Origin: Acutalibacter sp.
GTDB lineage: Bacteria > Bacillota > Clostridia > Oscillospirales > Acutalibacteraceae
Reading direction: 5' to 3'
DNA: 5,933 bases
Assembly (NCBI GenBank): GCA_022801475.1
Contig: JAAWSH010000114.1
Span: 1 to 5,933, forward strand
Positions 1 through 5,933 of this stretch are shown one piece after another; position 1 is the first letter of the stretch, and the number at the start of each line of letters is the position of its first letter. Under the pieces are notes generated by a model. That model searched no databases, was not told the origin of the DNA, and saw nothing but the letters and a program-made list of their open reading frames with translations. A program made the position numbers and the translations under genes.

Positions 1-1154
1 TGGCCGTGCTGCTCATTGCCGCCGTGCCCAGTGTTGCTTTCGCAAAAACTGACGACGCAGCGGAAAAACGGCGCTATTATGAGGATTTTATCGCTAAGGC
101 GGAGCAGGCCCTGCGGGAAGAAATGGAAGCCGCCGGCTACACCGAGATTAAGACCACTGCCGCCGAGGTACTGAAAAAAGCCAAAATCGACCCCAAGGTC
201 AGCGCCTTGGCCTATTCCGACCTGGAAAACGCCAGCCCGGCCCAAAAAGAGAAGATTCTGGCCGCCCGCCGCAAGATCATCTTCCAGGTTGACAGCTGGT
301 ACGACGATATGGGCGGGGTGTATTCCGCAAAAATTGACCCCAAAAGCAAGACCTGGAAATCCAGCCCCCGGTTTAGCGAGCTGTTCCCCGGCTGGGACGT
401 GCCCACCGAGGAGGCGACCGAGCCCGTAAAGACCAGCCAAGAGGAATTGAAGGCTACGCTGGAGAAGGACCTAGCCGAGCAGGGCTACACTAAGGTCGCG
501 CCCATAACCAAGCAATCCTCTTTGGCCAGCATCGATGTAGCCCCCAAGACCCGGGCCTTGGCCTATGCGGACTTTGAAACGGCTACCCCTGCCCAGCAGG
601 AAAAGATTCTGGCCGCGCGGAATGAGGTTATTTTCAGCGCGGAAGGATGGTATGATGACCAGGGCGGCGTGTATGCCGTTAACGTGAATGAGGAGTCAAA
701 AACCTATCAAGAGGTGCCGAAGTTTAGTGAGCTTTTCCCCGATTGGGATGTACCTACAGAACCAGATGTGGATATAGGTGAAACCGCCATTCCCACATCT
801 AGCGATACCTTTACCACCCGGTTTAACGGTACAGTTTCTGTGCCCAAATATGAGGAGGGCGTAATCTCCGGATATTTCTATACTACAGGAACTATCAGAG
901 GGGTCACTGGCGAGTTTTACGAAACTGTTTTAAGCTTGCAGAACTGCACCACTATTAATTTAGGTTTAACAGATCTATCGGGTCCAACTCCCAAATCATT
1001 GGCCTGGCACAAAAATGCAAGAGCCGGTGAAAGATACCATTATACGGTCAATGGTAATACGGTTACTTGGTGCGGTTTCCGTACAAGCGTATATAATATT
1101 TCAAACGCTTCCGCCAGAATCCGTCTAGATGGAAAAAACGTTCCGCTTGGCTAA
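1..1154 (+). CDS. Exported protein with two tandem ~105-residue modules and a distinct C-terminal domain, unknown function (5' end missing)
   Basis: I do not recognise this as a named family. The frame is open from the window edge. A GTG at 6 could serve as a start, but the residues from there (LLIAAVPSVAFA, then KTDD) are the hydrophobic core and AxA cleavage site of a signal peptide without its charged N-terminus, so the true start probably lies upstream. Numbering from that GTG, module 1 spans about residues 32-135 and module 2 about 148-252. Both carry GYT, ALAY, a PAQxEKILAAR helix, WYDDxGGVY and FSELFPxWDVPTE in the same order. Residues ~262-382 form a different, Thr/Gly/Tyr-rich, probably beta-sheet domain with the protein's only two cysteines (C314, C356), which could form a disulfide after export. 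No LPXTG motif or C-terminal membrane anchor is visible, so a secreted fate is likely. The modules are rich in Glu, Lys and Ala and look partly helical. Coding and export are well supported; function is open. Confidence 0.85.
   Translation, partial: AVLLIAAVPSVAFAKTDDAAEKRRYYEDFIAKAEQALREEMEAAGYTEIKTTAAEVLKKAKIDPKVSALAYSDLENASPAQKEKILAARRKIIFQVDSWYDDMGGVYSAKIDPKSKTWKSSPRFSELFPGWDVPTEEATEPVKTSQEELKATLEKDLAEQGYTKVAPITKQSSLASIDVAPKTRALAYADFETATPAQQEKILAARNEVIFSAEGWYDDQGGVYAVNVNEESKTYQEVPKFSELFPDWDVPTEPDVDIGETAIPTSSDTFTTRFNGTVSVPKYEEGVISGYFYTTGTIRGVTGEFYETVLSLQNCTTINLGLTDLSGPTPKSLAWHKNARAGERYHYTVNGNTVTWCGFRTSVYNISNASARIRLDGKNVPLG
99..410 (+). repeat. Module 1 of an in-frame tandem duplication in the exported protein
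   Basis: This is the first copy of a protein module, ending in FSELFPGWDVPTE. It aligns with 447-761 at an offset of 116 codons at its start and 117 codons (351 nt) after a one-codon indel. DNA identity survives in places: a 14-nt block at 252-265 recurs at 603-616, and a 12-nt block at 204-215 recurs at 555-566, both exactly 351 nt apart. The pattern indicates an old intragenic duplication, with conserved residues concentrated in ALAY, the ILAAR helix, WYDD/GGVY and FSELFP. Confidence 0.85.
447..761 (+). repeat. Module 2 of the tandem duplication
   Basis: This is the second copy, with GYTKV, RALAY, ATPAQQEKILAAR, GWYDDQGGVY and FSELFPDWDVPTE in the same order as module 1. It is one codon longer between GYT and ALAY. 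The DNA is GC-rich in its first half and becomes more AT-rich towards its end, unlike module 1, which stays GC-rich to its end. A short linker (about residues 136-147) joins the modules. Confidence 0.85.
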
Positions 1155-1200
1155 ATCATTAGCCCAGTAACTACATGTTGTGAATCCACCCAAGTACATC

Positions 1201-1236
1201 AACAGCCCAGCGGGGCCTTTCCCCGCCGGGCTGTTT
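1201..1236 (+). terminator. Probable intrinsic terminator of the exported-protein gene, between convergent genes
   Basis: AACAGCCC pairs perfectly with GGGCTGTT. After one A·C mismatch, GCGGGG pairs with CCCCGC around a 5-nt CCTTT loop. On the plus strand the stem is followed by a pyrimidine-rich stretch (TTTCCTATCTCTATT) rather than a clean U-run. On the minus strand no U-run follows, so it may only block or slow transcription from the facing phosphorylase gene. It starts 46 nt after the upstream stop codon and ends 27 nt from the stop of the convergent gene. Confidence 0.65.
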
Positions 1237-1263
1237 CCTATCTCTATTGGGCAGTGCGCCCCT

Positions 1264-2085
1264 TTAAGCCTCCCCCTGCCGTAAATATTCCCACACCAGC
1301 CGCCGGAAGCGCTCCCCCACCTGGGCGGCGGTCTCCTGCACCTCTTGGTGGTCCAGGGGCCGGCCGCCCAGGCCCGCCGCCTTGTTGGTAATACAGCTGA
1401 TGCCGCACACCTCCAGCCCCACGTGGCGGGCGGCCATGGCCTCGCAGGCTGTGCTCATGCCCACCGCGTCCGCACCCAGCAGCCGGAACATGCGGACCTC
1501 TTCCGGGGTCTCGTAGTTGGGGCCCGTGGTTTGCAGGTAGACCCCCTCCTTCAACTCAAACCCCAGCCCCGCGGCGGCATCTCGGGCCCGCTGGCACAGG
1601 ACGGGAGAATATACCCCGCTCATATCCGGAAAGCGGGGGCCCAGACGGTCCTCGTTGGGGCCAATGAGGGGCGAGGGCACAAAGCTGGCGATTTGGCCAG
1701 TAATCAGCATGAGGTCTCCGGGTTCTGGGGTAATGCCCCCAGCGGCATTGGTAAGCAGCAGTTCCTTTGCCCCCAGGGCAGCCAGCACCCGTATGGGCAA
1801 CACCACATCCTCCATGGAGTATCCTTCATAGTAGTGGACCCGGCCCTGCATCACCGCCGCAGGCCGCCCCTCTACCGTGCCGAACACAAAACGCCCCTGG
1901 TGGCCCGGCACGGTGGACACCGGAAACCCCGCCAGCTGGGCGTAGTCCACCTGTGCCATTACGTCCATCTCCTCCACAAAACCCCCTAGGCCCGACCCCA
2001 ACACCAGGGCTGTTTGGGGCACAAAACGGGTGACCCTGCGGATGTCCTGAACGCAGGATTGGACGCGGCTATAAACATCAGACAT
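1264..2085 (-). CDS. punA: Purine nucleoside phosphorylase, trimeric inosine/guanosine type
   Basis: A cytosolic salvage enzyme that splits purine (deoxy)nucleosides with phosphate into free base and (deoxy)ribose-1-phosphate. At 273 residues it is normal length for the homotrimeric PNP/MTAP family. Visible active-site motifs are LGSGLGGF (S31), PGHQGRF (H62), QGRVHYYEG (R82, H84, Y86) for phosphate, TNAAGG (N113, A114), GPNYETPEE (Y191, E192) for the base, VGMSTACEA (M210, S211) for the ribose, and ITNKAAG (N234, K235) with LDHQEV (H246). The Glu plus Asn-Lys pair is the family signature for 6-oxopurines (inosine, guanosine) rather than methylthioadenosine or adenosine. The ATG is preceded by a good Shine-Dalgarno and a near-consensus promoter, so the gene is probably transcribed alone. 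Names vary (punA, pupG, deoD); the family is sure, the symbol less so. Confidence 0.95.
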   Translation of the reverse strand: MSDVYSRVQSCVQDIRRVTRFVPQTALVLGSGLGGFVEEMDVMAQVDYAQLAGFPVSTVPGHQGRFVFGTVEGRPAAVMQGRVHYYEGYSMEDVVLPIRVLAALGAKELLLTNAAGGITPEPGDLMLITGQIASFVPSPLIGPNEDRLGPRFPDMSGVYSPVLCQRARDAAAGLGFELKEGVYLQTTGPNYETPEEVRMFRLLGADAVGMSTACEAMAARHVGLEVCGISCITNKAAGLGGRPLDHQEVQETAAQVGERFRRLVWEYLRQGEA

Positions 2086-2091
2086 AAAAAC

Positions 2092-2099
2092 ACCTCTCT
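2092..2099 (-). promoter_or_regulatory. Ribosome binding site of the phosphorylase gene
   Basis: On the minus strand, AGAGAGGT lies 6 nt before the ATG at 2085 (the bases between are GTTTTT). It is strongly complementary to the 16S rRNA tail and supports this start codon. Confidence 0.8.
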
Positions 2100-2119
2100 T
2101 CTCTAAGGTTTATAGTATT

Positions 2120-2148
2120 ATCATACAGTTTTCCCCAACGCTTGTCAA
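2120..2148 (-). promoter_or_regulatory. Sigma-A type promoter of the phosphorylase gene
   Basis: Read on the minus strand, a perfect -35 box TTGACA (2148-2143) is followed after exactly 17 bp by TATGAT (2125-2120), one mismatch from consensus. Transcription would start near 2113, giving a leader of about 27 nt that includes the ribosome binding site. There is no room for a riboswitch in this leader. The strength of the match suggests high basal expression unless a repressor intervenes. Confidence 0.85.
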
Positions 2149-2175
2149 TGCCTGGACTTTGAGAGGTAATCCAGC

Positions 2176-2205
2176 GGCCAGCACCCCAGGGTACGGGCAC
2201 TGGCC
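2176..2205. repeat. Imperfect inverted repeat in the divergent intergenic region
   Basis: GGCCAG at 2176-2181 pairs with CTGGCC at 2200-2205, and CCC at 2184-2186 with GGG at 2195-2197, separated by a symmetrical CA/CA internal loop. It lies between the two divergent promoters, outside both predicted transcripts. No T-run follows on either strand, so it is not a good terminator. It could be an operator or chance structure. Confidence 0.35.
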
Positions 2206-2215
2206 TGTATCGATA

Positions 2216-2233
2216 TAATAATATTTATTATTA
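2216..2233. promoter_or_regulatory. AT-only perfect palindrome just upstream of the recJ -35 box (UP element or operator)
   Basis: TAATAATA-TT-TATTATTA is a perfect inverted repeat with 8-bp arms and a 2-bp centre, entirely A/T, ending 4 bp before the -35 hexamer of recJ. AT-rich DNA here can act as an UP element contacting RNA polymerase alpha subunits; the symmetry also fits a dimeric regulator. Which of these applies, if either, cannot be told from the sequence. Confidence 0.4.
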
Positions 2234-2237
2234 GCTA

Positions 2238-2266
2238 TTGCAAGCCACGATAAATTGTGGTATAGT
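2238..2266 (+). promoter_or_regulatory. Sigma-A type promoter of recJ (and probably rel)
   Basis: TTGCAA (2238-2243) and TATAGT (2261-2266) are separated by exactly 17 bp. The expected transcription start is near 2273, leaving about 28 nt of leader before the TTG start of recJ. Its position shows that the longer in-frame reading beginning at 2238 cannot be the translated form, because those codons are the promoter itself. Confidence 0.75.
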
Positions 2267-2289
2267 ATATTTATATATACATTTTGTGC

Positions 2290-2295
2290 GGAGGT
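2290..2295 (+). promoter_or_regulatory. Ribosome binding site that decides the TTG start of recJ
   Basis: A perfect GGAGGT sits 5 nt before TTG at 2301-2303. There is no in-frame ATG nearby, so this site is the main reason to place the recJ start at 2301. Confidence 0.85.
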
Positions 2296-2300
2296 ACGCT

Positions 2301-4340
2301 TTGTTTATTCGCGAATGGGCCGTTTCGGAAGCTTCCGGCAGTTTTGCCGCCCCACCGGGCCTCTCCCCTCTACTGGCCCAGCTGCTGGAGCTGCGTGGGT
2401 TTGATACTCCGGAAAAGGTCCGGCAGCTGCTAAGTCCTCAATCTCTTTCCGACCCTTTTACCATTAAGGGCATGGCAGGGGCAGTAAACCGCATTCAGGA
2501 AGCCCTGGCAAATTATGAAAATATTGCGGTGTATGGCGACTACGACGCGGACGGTGTAACCGCCACCGCCATTCTCTATACCTATTTAAAGTCCGTAGGT
2601 GGGCGGGTTAGCTTTTATATCCCCCCTCGGGATGACGGCTATGGGCTGAACAAAAACGCCATTCTCACCCTGTTTCGAGAGGGCATAGAGCTGATTGTTA
2701 CAGTGGACAACGGTATTTCCGCTGTGGAAGAAATTGACTACGCCAATGAACTTGGTCTAGATGTAGTGGTTACAGACCACCACCTACCCCACCAACGCTT
2801 ACCCAAAGCATGCGCTCTGGTGGACCCCCATCAGCCTGGGGACGACTCCCCCTTTCGAGAACTCTCTGGAGCCGGGCTGGCCTTTATGCTGGTAACAGCT
2901 CTTTCTCAGGGTACCGAACTGGACGCCATGGAAAAATATTCCGGCTTGGCGGCCATTGGAACCATTGCCGACGTAGTGCCTCTTTTTGGAGAAAACCGTT
3001 CTATCGTGCGCCTGGGACTTCTCACCATGGAGAACCATAGCGCTGGCCACAGCCCCGGGCTGGAGGCCTTGCTCCGCCAGACCAGAGGAGAAATAAGCTC
3101 CACCGGTCTGGCCTTTTCCCTGGTGCCCTGTATCAACGCTACCGGCCGCATGGGATCTGCCAGCCGGGCCGTTCGTCTGCTTACCTGCCAGGACAAAGCC
3201 GCGGCCGAGGCTTTAGCTGCGGAGCTGCAAAATGACAATGCCCGCCGGAAGGACGTAGAGCAGCAGATCATCAGCCAGGTGATACGGTGGATAGAGAAAA
3301 CGCCTCAGGTCCGTCATGCCAGAATCATTGTGGCCGCTGGCCGGGGCTGGCACCACGGGGTGGTGGGCATTGTGGCGGCCCGTATTGCCGAGTACTACGG
3401 CAAGCCCTGCTTTGTACTCTCTGTGAACAACGGGGTGGCCCGGGGCAGCGGCCGCAGCATAGAGGGCTTTTCTTTGTTTGACGCCATTCAGTTTTGCGCC
3501 CCGCTGCTTACCCAGTACGGCGGCCACCCCATGGCCGGCGGGGTAACCATGGCCCAGGAAAATGTGGCCAAGTTCCGGGAAATGGTAAACCAGTATGCCC
3601 AAAGTCACGCCCAGTCCATGCCTTTGCCTAAGTTAAGTCTGGACTGCTGCCTGGAGCCTCACCAACTGACCCTGGAGAATGCTCAGGCTCTGCGGCCTTT
3701 AGAGCCCTTTGGCTGCGGCAACTCCCAGCCAGTTTTCGGTGTTTTTGGCGTAACCATTCAAGACCTCCTTCCTTTGAGGGCTGGCCACAGCCACACAAAG
3801 CTGGTCTGTGCCAAAGACGGCTGCTCATTTCAATGCCTGCGCTTTGGTGTAGCGCCCAAGGATTTTCCATATCCAGTGGGGGCTGTCGTCGACCTGGCCC
3901 TGAATATGGACCTGAATACCTACCGGGGAGTGGAACAGCTCAGCCTAATTTTACGAGACGTTCGGCTTTCCGGCCTAGACGCCAGGACAAACATGGACAG
4001 CTGCCAGACCTATGAAGCTGTCCAGCGCGGAGAAACCCCACCTGCCGCCCAAGAGCTGCCCCCCAGCCGGGAGGAACTGGTAGCCATCTATAAATGTCTA
4101 AAAAAACACCATTTATTGTGGATAGATATTGAAACTCTACTATATGAGCTGCTCTCCCAACAGATTCTTTTAGGAAAGCTGCTGCTTTCTCTGGACATTT
4201 TTCAAGAGCGCGGTTTGGCTATATTTCAATTCGACCGCAACCTGCTGCGTGCCGAACTTCTTAAGACCCACGAAAAGGTGGATATTATGTCTTCTCCTCT
4301 GCTACAGGTATACGGCAAAGGGAACGCGGAGCCGGAATAA
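2301..4340 (+). CDS. recJ: Single-stranded-DNA-specific exonuclease RecJ
   Basis: RecJ degrades single-stranded DNA 5' to 3' in recombinational repair, mismatch repair and rescue of stalled forks, using metal ions held by DHH-family motifs. From the TTG start the protein has 679 residues. The DHH domain shows AVYGDYDADGVTAT (D80-G85), TVDNGIS (136-138), VTDHHLPH (D159, H160, H161), GTIADVVPL (~220-228) and INATGRMG (~278-285). The DHHA1 domain has GWHHGVVGIVAAR (~349-361), ARGSGRS (~380-386) and YGGHPMAGG (~406-414). An OB-fold region follows from RPLEPFGCGN (~465). The last ~90 residues (589-679) are a C-terminal extension ending in a KVDIMSSPLL segment, typical of Firmicutes RecJ and absent from the 577-residue E. 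coli enzyme. All catalytic motifs are intact. It has its own promoter and is followed after 58 nt by rel, with no terminator between. Confidence 0.96.
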   Translation: MFIREWAVSEASGSFAAPPGLSPLLAQLLELRGFDTPEKVRQLLSPQSLSDPFTIKGMAGAVNRIQEALANYENIAVYGDYDADGVTATAILYTYLKSVGGRVSFYIPPRDDGYGLNKNAILTLFREGIELIVTVDNGISAVEEIDYANELGLDVVVTDHHLPHQRLPKACALVDPHQPGDDSPFRELSGAGLAFMLVTALSQGTELDAMEKYSGLAAIGTIADVVPLFGENRSIVRLGLLTMENHSAGHSPGLEALLRQTRGEISSTGLAFSLVPCINATGRMGSASRAVRLLTCQDKAAAEALAAELQNDNARRKDVEQQIISQVIRWIEKTPQVRHARIIVAAGRGWHHGVVGIVAARIAEYYGKPCFVLSVNNGVARGSGRSIEGFSLFDAIQFCAPLLTQYGGHPMAGGVTMAQENVAKFREMVNQYAQSHAQSMPLPKLSLDCCLEPHQLTLENAQALRPLEPFGCGNSQPVFGVFGVTIQDLLPLRAGHSHTKLVCAKDGCSFQCLRFGVAPKDFPYPVGAVVDLALNMDLNTYRGVEQLSLILRDVRLSGLDARTNMDSCQTYEAVQRGETPPAAQELPPSREELVAIYKCLKKHHLLWIDIETLLYELLSQQILLGKLLLSLDIFQERGLAIFQFDRNLLRAELLKTHEKVDIMSSPLLQVYGKGNAEPE

Positions 4341-4343
4341 TCG

Positions 4344-4359
4344 ACAAAAAAGTTTTTGT
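4344..4359. repeat. Short AT-rich perfect palindrome between recJ and rel
   Basis: ACAAAAA-AG-TTTTTGT is an inverted repeat with 7-bp arms and a 2-nt centre, starting 4 nt after the recJ stop. The arms are too A/T-rich and the centre too tight for a stable terminator hairpin, and no T-run follows, so read-through into rel is expected. It may be chance, or a weak protein-binding site. Confidence 0.3.
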
Positions 4360-4384
4360 ACATAATCCCATTTATTTCCTTATC

Positions 4385-4391
4385 AAGGGGG
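4385..4391 (+). promoter_or_regulatory. Ribosome binding site of rel
   Basis: AAGGGGG lies 7 nt before the ATG at 4399. It departs from AGGAGG by a G for the middle A but is well placed, and it is the only purine-rich block ahead of this start. Confidence 0.7.
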
Positions 4392-4398
4392 CGATTTT

Positions 4399-5933
4399 AT
4401 GCCAGTCGTTCGGCAGATCAGCAGCTATGAAGAGCTACAAAATATCGTGCAGGAAAGCGGAAAGGACTATGACCGGATCCTCATTGGCCAGGCCTACCGG
4501 CTGGCTGACCGGATGCATCGGGACCAGAAGCGCCGCTCGGGAGAACCATATATTATCCACCCTCTATCTGTTGCCTCTATTTTGGTAGATTTAGGCATGG
4601 ATACACAATCTGTTGTGTCCGGCCTGCTTCACGACGTGGTGGAGGACACGGAGTGCACCCTGGAAGAGATCTCCCAGATGTTTGGCCAGGATGTGGCTCT
4701 GCTCATTGACGGCGTGACCAAACTTGACAAAATCCCCTTCTCCTCCCGAGAGGAAGAGCAAGCGGAAAATCTGCGTAAAATGCTGATGGCCATGGCCCAA
4801 GATATTCGGGTCATCATTATTAAGTTTGCAGACCGGATGCATAATCTTTCCACTTTGGAATTTGTTTCTCCCCAAAAACAGCGGGATAAAGCCCGTGAAT
4901 GCCTGGAAGTTTATGCACCCATTGCACACCGTCTGGGCATCCGCACCGTCAAGGAGAGCATGGAGGATGTTTCCCTAAAATACCTAGATCCAGCCGCCTA
5001 CCAGGAAATCGACGACCTGCTGACCCAGCGAAGCGACACTCGAAACCAATTCATCGACCAGCTGCGAGAGCAGATCAAAACCCGAATCCGCCCCGCAATT
5101 CCCAGTGTATTCATTGAGGGCCGTGTCAAGAGCATTTACAGCATTTACAGAAAAATGTTTATACAGGGCAAGGATTTTGAGGAAATTTACGACATCTTTG
5201 CCATTCGTGTAATTGTGGATAGTATTGAGGATTGTTATAATGTATTGGGTATTATTCACGATATGTTTCAACCTTTGCCCAACCGTTTTAAGGACTATAT
5301 CTCAACCCCCAAGCCTAATATGTATCAGTCTCTTCATTCCACAGTGATTACAAAGGCTGGGGTGCCTTTTGAGGTGCAGATTCGCACTTGGGAGATGCAT
5401 CAAACCGCCGAGTATGGTATTGCCGCTCACTGGAAGTATAAACTGGGTATGTCCGCCCGGCAGGCCGACAACCGTTCTTTAGACGACCGGCTGGCCTGGA
5501 TCCGGCAAATGCTGGAAAATCAGGCGGACACGGAGGACGTTACCGATTTAGTACATTCCATTAAAAGCGATCTGATTCCAGAGGAAGTTTTCGTTTTTAC
5601 GCCCAAAGGGGATGTAGTCAATTTGCCACAGGGATCCAGCGTCATTGATTTTGCTTATGCAATCCACAGTGCGGTGGGCAACCGAATGGTGGGCGCCAAG
5701 GTGGATAAAAAAATTGTCCCCTTAGATTATAAGGTGAAAACCGGCGAGATTATCGAAATTCTCACCAGCAAAGAGGTGGGCCGTGGCCCCAACCGGGACT
5801 GGCTAACCATGGTGCGCACCAGCGAGGCCAGAAGCAAGATTCGGGCCTGGTTTAAAAAGGAGCGGCGGGAAGAAAATATTGTCGAAGGCCGCAGTGAACT
5901 GGAACGAGAACTGCGCCGCAGCGGCGTGGCCAT
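4399..5933 (+). CDS. rel: Bifunctional (p)ppGpp synthetase/hydrolase Rel (RelA/SpoT family), 3' end beyond the window
   Basis: Rel makes (p)ppGpp from ATP and GTP/GDP when amino acids run out and hydrolyses it otherwise. 511 codons are visible. The N-terminal HD hydrolase looks active: R46 and H54 (RRSGEPYIIHPL), H78-D79 and E82-D83 (LLHDVVEDT), and D145/N149 (FADRMHNL). The synthetase domain has KSIYSIYRKM (from K244), YDIFAIRV (D265), RFKD at 296-299, PNMYQSLHS (Y309) and FEVQIRT (E325). RFKD is the RXKD form of bifunctional Rel/SpoT, not the EXDD form of synthetase-only RelA. A TGS domain follows (~395-458, EEVFVFTPKGD to EIIEILTS), then a helical region begins. The zinc-finger and ACT/RRM domains expected after this are off the window; usual length is about 730 residues. 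The ATG has a ribosome binding site. No convincing promoter lies in the 58-nt gap, so co-transcription with recJ is likely. Also called relA in Firmicutes. Confidence 0.96.
   Translation, partial: MPVVRQISSYEELQNIVQESGKDYDRILIGQAYRLADRMHRDQKRRSGEPYIIHPLSVASILVDLGMDTQSVVSGLLHDVVEDTECTLEEISQMFGQDVALLIDGVTKLDKIPFSSREEEQAENLRKMLMAMAQDIRVIIIKFADRMHNLSTLEFVSPQKQRDKARECLEVYAPIAHRLGIRTVKESMEDVSLKYLDPAAYQEIDDLLTQRSDTRNQFIDQLREQIKTRIRPAIPSVFIEGRVKSIYSIYRKMFIQGKDFEEIYDIFAIRVIVDSIEDCYNVLGIIHDMFQPLPNRFKDYISTPKPNMYQSLHSTVITKAGVPFEVQIRTWEMHQTAEYGIAAHWKYKLGMSARQADNRSLDDRLAWIRQMLENQADTEDVTDLVHSIKSDLIPEEVFVFTPKGDVVNLPQGSSVIDFAYAIHSAVGNRMVGAKVDKKIVPLDYKVKTGEIIEILTSKEVGRGPNRDWLTMVRTSEARSKIRAWFKKERREENIVEGRSELERELRRSGVA

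Noticed and set aside
1345..1989. Long plus-strand open frame (214 codons) opposite the phosphorylase gene
   Set aside because: It is antisense to a clear enzyme gene in GC-rich DNA, has no recognisable domain and is rich in His, Gly and Ala as expected of a reversed coding frame.
2214..2219. TATAAT hexamer as an alternative recJ -10 box
   Set aside because: No TTGACA-like -35 sequence lies 16-18 bp upstream (the bases there are GTACGG) and there is no extended -10 TG. The pair at 2238-2266 fits much better.
4300..4330. Remnant of apt between recJ and rel
   Set aside because: The recJ frame continues to 4340 with normal C-terminal residues, and the 58-nt gap shows no phosphoribosyltransferase motif.
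4338..4398. A separate promoter for rel in the gap after recJ
   Set aside because: CATAAT at 4361 lacks a correctly spaced -35 box, and TTGTAC (4356) with TTATCA is a poor match, so I do not annotate one.
5131..5148. Exact 9-bp tandem repeat AGCATTTAC x2 inside rel
   Set aside because: It encodes SIY-SIY within the KSIYSIYRKM synthetase motif, which matches the usual family sequence, so the repeat is a codon coincidence and not a new duplication.
4591..5271. Minus-strand open frames opposite rel
   Set aside because: They overlap conserved HD and synthetase motifs of rel on the other strand and show no ribosome binding site or domain of their own.

Overview
The window reads as ordinary chromosomal DNA of a moderately GC-rich Gram-positive bacterium, most likely a gut-type member of the Clostridia (Oscillospiraceae/Ruminococcaceae-like). 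This rests on Shine-Dalgarno-led genes, sigma-A type promoters with 17-bp spacers, a TTG-started recJ with a long C-terminal extension, and a Rel protein of the Firmicutes type (RFKD and PNMYQSLH motifs). The taxonomic call is inference; no rRNA or other marker is present.

Layout: (1) 1-1154, plus strand, the 3' part of a gene for an exported protein of unknown function. It has the end of a signal peptide, two tandem copies of a ~105-residue module, and a distinct C-terminal domain encoded in clearly more AT-rich DNA. (2) 1201-1236, a hairpin that probably ends this gene, lying between two convergent genes. (3) 1264-2085, minus strand, a trimeric-type purine nucleoside phosphorylase with its own near-consensus promoter. 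(4) 2086-2300, a divergent intergenic region holding that promoter, a hairpin-forming sequence, an AT-rich perfect palindrome and the recJ promoter. (5) 2301-4340, plus strand, recJ, single-stranded DNA exonuclease. (6) 4399-5933 and beyond, plus strand, the 5' two thirds of a bifunctional rel/spoT (p)ppGpp synthetase/hydrolase, cut by the window end.

recJ and rel are co-directional with a 58-nt gap and no terminator, so they probably share a transcript. In Bacillus subtilis the corresponding order is recJ(yrvE)-apt-relA; here the purine-salvage gene apt is absent between them, while another purine-salvage gene (the phosphorylase) sits divergently upstream. A functional link between purine salvage and the GTP-consuming stringent response is plausible, but it is inference.

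I found no CRISPR array, mobile element, tRNA, rRNA or convincing new system. The least explained item is the repeat-bearing exported protein at the left edge.
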